Origin: an uncultured Oscillospiraceae bacterium
GTDB taxonomy: Bacteria > Bacillota > Clostridia > Oscillospirales > Ruminococcaceae
DNA length: 8,520 nt
Assembly (NCBI GenBank): GCA_958403605.1
Contig: CATXYA010000048.1
Coordinates: 1 to 8,520, forward strand
Reading direction: 5' to 3'
The translations under genes were made by a program, and so were the position numbers. This document shows positions 6,836 through 8,520 of this stretch, piece by piece. The first letter of the stretch is position 1, and each line of letters starts with the position of its first letter. The notes below the pieces were generated by a model. That model did not search any database and was not told the origin of the DNA. It worked only from the letters and a program-made list of their open reading frames with translations.

Positions 6836-6866
6836 AAAAAAGAAGCCGCGCCGCGGCTTCTTTTTT
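6836..6866. terminator. Strong intrinsic terminator after the opp operon, possibly bidirectional
   Basis: A6 plus GAAGCCGC (6842-6849) pairs with GCGGCTTC (6853-6860) around a GCC loop, followed by T6 (6861-6866). The A-run before and T-run after are also complementary, so the element could work in both directions. It is the first convincing terminator after oppF and separates the operon and repeat from the MATE gene. Confidence 0.88.
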
Positions 6867-6903
6867 CATGCAAAAACCGCCCGGCACGCAAACTGGGCCG
6901 CAC

Positions 6904-6957
6904 GTTCCGCAAAAACAACTGCTTTTCGCGGAAAAACGACCCGGTATCTTGCGGAAC
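6904..6957. promoter_or_regulatory. Operator-like repeats overlapping the MATE promoter
   Basis: GTTCCGCAA (6904-6912) and TTGCGGAAC (6949-6957) are a perfect 9-base inverted repeat. A third, nearly central dyad TTTTC-GCG-GAAAA lies at 6923-6935. The shared hexamer occurs three times: TTCCGC at 6905, GCGGAA at 6928 and GCGGAA at 6951, with starts exactly 23 bases apart. The right arm contains the -35 box, a position expected for a repressor site. No regulator gene is present in the window, and the motif is not one I recognise. Confidence 0.45.
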
Positions 6958-6977
6958 ATTTTTAATCGCAGTATACT
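6949..6977 (+). promoter_or_regulatory. Predicted sigma-A promoter of the MATE gene
   Basis: TTGCGG (6949-6954) and TATACT (6972-6977) are separated by 17 bases. Transcription would start near 6984, giving a leader of about 40 bases. This supports the MATE gene being independent of the opp operon, whose terminator lies 83 bases upstream of the -35 box. Confidence 0.7.
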
Positions 6978-7023
6978 ATTACTTGAAAACAACAACATCC
7001 ATTGCGAAGATTGAGGAGGACGT

Positions 7024-8418
7024 ATGACACTCAAACAACTTTTTGCGCCCTCGGACATGACCGTCGGGTCACCCTGGGAAAAAATCGCGATCTTCACCGT
7101 TCCCATGCTGCTGGGCAACATCGCGCAGCAGCTGTACAGCACCGTGGACAGCATCGTGGTGGGCAAGTATGTGGGCGACAACGCGCTGGCCGCCGTCGGC
7201 AGCGCCTCGCCCATTTTCAACCTCATCCTGGTGCTGTTCATCGGCATCTCCACCGGCGCCACCGTCATGGTCAGCCAGGCCTTCGGCGCCAAGGACCGGG
7301 AGAAGCTGTCCAAGACCATCGGCAACTGCATCACGCTGACGGCCCTGGCGTCGGTGTTCATCATGGTGGTGGGGCCCTTTGTCTCCCGCCCCCTGCTGGA
7401 GCTGCTGGACACCCCCGCCAGCATCATCGACTGGTGCACCTCCTACCTGGATTACATGATGGTGGGCGTGGCCGGCCTGGCGTTTTATAACATTTTGTGC
7501 GGCGTGCTGCGCGGCCTGGGCGATTCCATGTCCGCGCTGCTGTACCTGCTGGTGGCCACGGTGCTCAACATCGGCCTGGACATCTGGTTCGTGGCGGGCT
7601 TCGGCATGGGCGTGCCCGGCGTGGCGCTGGCGACGGTGATCGCCCAGGGCGTGTCGGCCGTGCTGTGCCTGTGGAAGCTGGCGCGCATGAAAGATATCTT
7701 CGACCTCAAGCTGAGCTATCTCAAGCCCGAGGGCCGTTACGCGGGCAGCATCGTGAAGCTGGGCCTGCCCTCCGGCATTACCCAGGCCATTTTCTCCATG
7801 GCCATGATCGTGGTGCAGTCCCTCACCAACAGCTTTGGCGAAATGGTCATCGCGGCCAACGTCATCATCATGCGCGTGGACGGCTTTGCCATGATGCCCA
7901 ACTTCTCCTTCGGCACCGCCATGACCACCTATACCGGCCAAAATATCGGCGCGGGCAAGCTGGACCGCGTGCACCAGGGCTCCCGCCAGGGCACGCTGAT
8001 GGCCGTGGGCTTCTCCACGCTCATCACCGTTTTGATCTTGATCTTCGGCCCGTCGCTGATGGGCATTTTCACCAACACCGCCGAGCTGGTGGCGCTGAGC
8101 GCCCGCATGATGCGCGTGCTGGCCGTGGGCTATATCGCCATGGCCGTCACCCAGTGCTTGTCCGGCGTCATGCGCGGCGCGGGCGACACCATGACGCCCA
8201 TGTGGATCTCCATGATCACCACCGTGCTGGTGCGCGTGCCCCTGGCCTACGGCATTGCCTTCTTCACCCGTTCGCCGGAGCTGCCGGGCGGCAGCTACGT
8301 CTGCATCTGGGTGTCGCTGCTGATCTCCTGGCTGCTGGGCGCGGCCATCACCGGCCTCTTCTACGCCAAGGGCCGCTGGCGCGAAAAAGCCCGCTCCCTG
8401 GCGGGCAGCGGCGTGTAA
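7024..8418 (+). CDS. MATE-family multidrug/metabolite efflux protein
   Basis: This is a 464-residue membrane protein of the multidrug and toxic compound extrusion family, which exports cationic or aromatic compounds using a sodium or proton gradient; the substrate here is unknown. About twelve hydrophobic segments form two homologous halves, roughly 18-220 and 240-450. The first half opens with PMLLGNIAQQLYSTVDSIVV (27-46), a typical MATE first-helix pattern. The halves repeat visible motifs: GVLRGLGDSM at 160-169 against GVMRGAGDTM at 381-390, and VSQAFGAKDREKL at 83-95 against TGQNIGAGKLDRV at 304-316. Length is normal for the family. GAGGAGG (7013-7019) precedes the ATG by 4 bases, slightly close. 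It resembles the MepA/DinF-like transporters of Clostridia more than NorM, but the subgroup is inference. Confidence 0.92.
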   Translation: MTLKQLFAPSDMTVGSPWEKIAIFTVPMLLGNIAQQLYSTVDSIVVGKYVGDNALAAVGSASPIFNLILVLFIGISTGATVMVSQAFGAKDREKLSKTIGNCITLTALASVFIMVVGPFVSRPLLELLDTPASIIDWCTSYLDYMMVGVAGLAFYNILCGVLRGLGDSMSALLYLLVATVLNIGLDIWFVAGFGMGVPGVALATVIAQGVSAVLCLWKLARMKDIFDLKLSYLKPEGRYAGSIVKLGLPSGITQAIFSMAMIVVQSLTNSFGEMVIAANVIIMRVDGFAMMPNFSFGTAMTTYTGQNIGAGKLDRVHQGSRQGTLMAVGFSTLITVLILIFGPSLMGIFTNTAELVALSARMMRVLAVGYIAMAVTQCLSGVMRGAGDTMTPMWISMITTVLVRVPLAYGIAFFTRSPELPGGSYVCIWVSLLISWLLGAAITGLFYAKGRWREKARSLAGSGV

Positions 8419-8433
8419 ACGCAAGCAAAAAGG

Positions 8434-8480
8434 CACCCCCTGCCGCAGCCGTAAAGGCTGCGGCAGGGGGTGGCCCTTTT
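8434..8480 (+). terminator. Intrinsic terminator after the MATE gene
   Basis: A perfect 17-base stem (8434-8450 with 8456-8472) encloses the loop GTAAA, beginning 15 bases after the stop codon. Pairing continues outward, with one bulge and one mismatch, between GCAAAAAGG (8425-8433) and the CCC-TTTT-GC region up to 8482. T4 follows at 8477-8480 and T5 at 8485-8489. The gene therefore appears monocistronic. Confidence 0.9.
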
Positions 8481-8497
8481 GCTGTTTTTATAGACTC

Positions 8498-8508
8498 GGG
8501 GGGGGGGG
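8498..8508. repeat. Run of 11 G at the window edge
   Basis: Eleven consecutive G bases lie 12 bases from the end, outside any gene and after the MATE terminator. This could be a real homopolymer, but its place at the end of a probable contig makes a sequencing or assembly artefact likely. Confidence 0.7.
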
Positions 8509-8520
8509 CCCGTGGGCGCC

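Noticed and set aside
8498..8508. G run as a phase-variation tract
   Set aside because: It lies outside any gene, after a terminator, and at the window edge where artefacts are common; no gene downstream is visible to be switched.

Overview
The window looks like a fragment of a GC-rich Bacillota chromosome, most likely a gut clostridium of the Oscillospiraceae/Ruminococcaceae type. The basis is strong GGAGG-type ribosome binding sites, sigma-A style promoters, a Clostridia-like MATE transporter, an Opp system with a lipoprotein binding subunit, and a hairpin-rich repeat resembling intergenic repeats I recall from Faecalibacterium-like genomes. The genus is inference. The window begins inside that repeat and ends just after an 11-G run, so it may be a whole short-read contig.

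Layout, all genes on the + strand: (1) 1-200, a 5'-truncated copy of the hairpin-rich repeat; (2) 201-635, non-coding DNA ending in a promoter and ribosome binding site; (3) 636-2369, oppA, a lipoprotein peptide-binding protein; (4) 2370-2598, an intercistronic region with a terminator-like hairpin, a second long hairpin followed by T7, and two weaker inverted repeats; (5) 2599-6557, oppB-oppC-oppD-oppF, with gaps of 7, 6 and 1 bases; (6) 6581-6797, a full copy of the repeat, identical over 200 bases to the copy at position 1, then a strong terminator at 6836-6866; (7) 6904-6977, a promoter with operator-like repeats; (8) 7024-8418, a MATE-family efflux protein with its own terminator at 8434-8480.

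The five opp genes form a complete oligopeptide/dipeptide ABC importer. OppA, anchored outside the membrane, captures peptide. OppB and OppC form the channel. OppD and OppF hydrolyse ATP. The hairpins after oppA suggest that most transcripts stop there, giving excess binding protein over the membrane complex, a common arrangement in such operons. The MATE gene is a separate unit.

I do not see a new enzymatic or defence system. The parts most worth a second look are non-coding: the structured repeat, the stacked hairpins between oppA and oppB, and three regularly spaced half-sites overlapping the MATE promoter.
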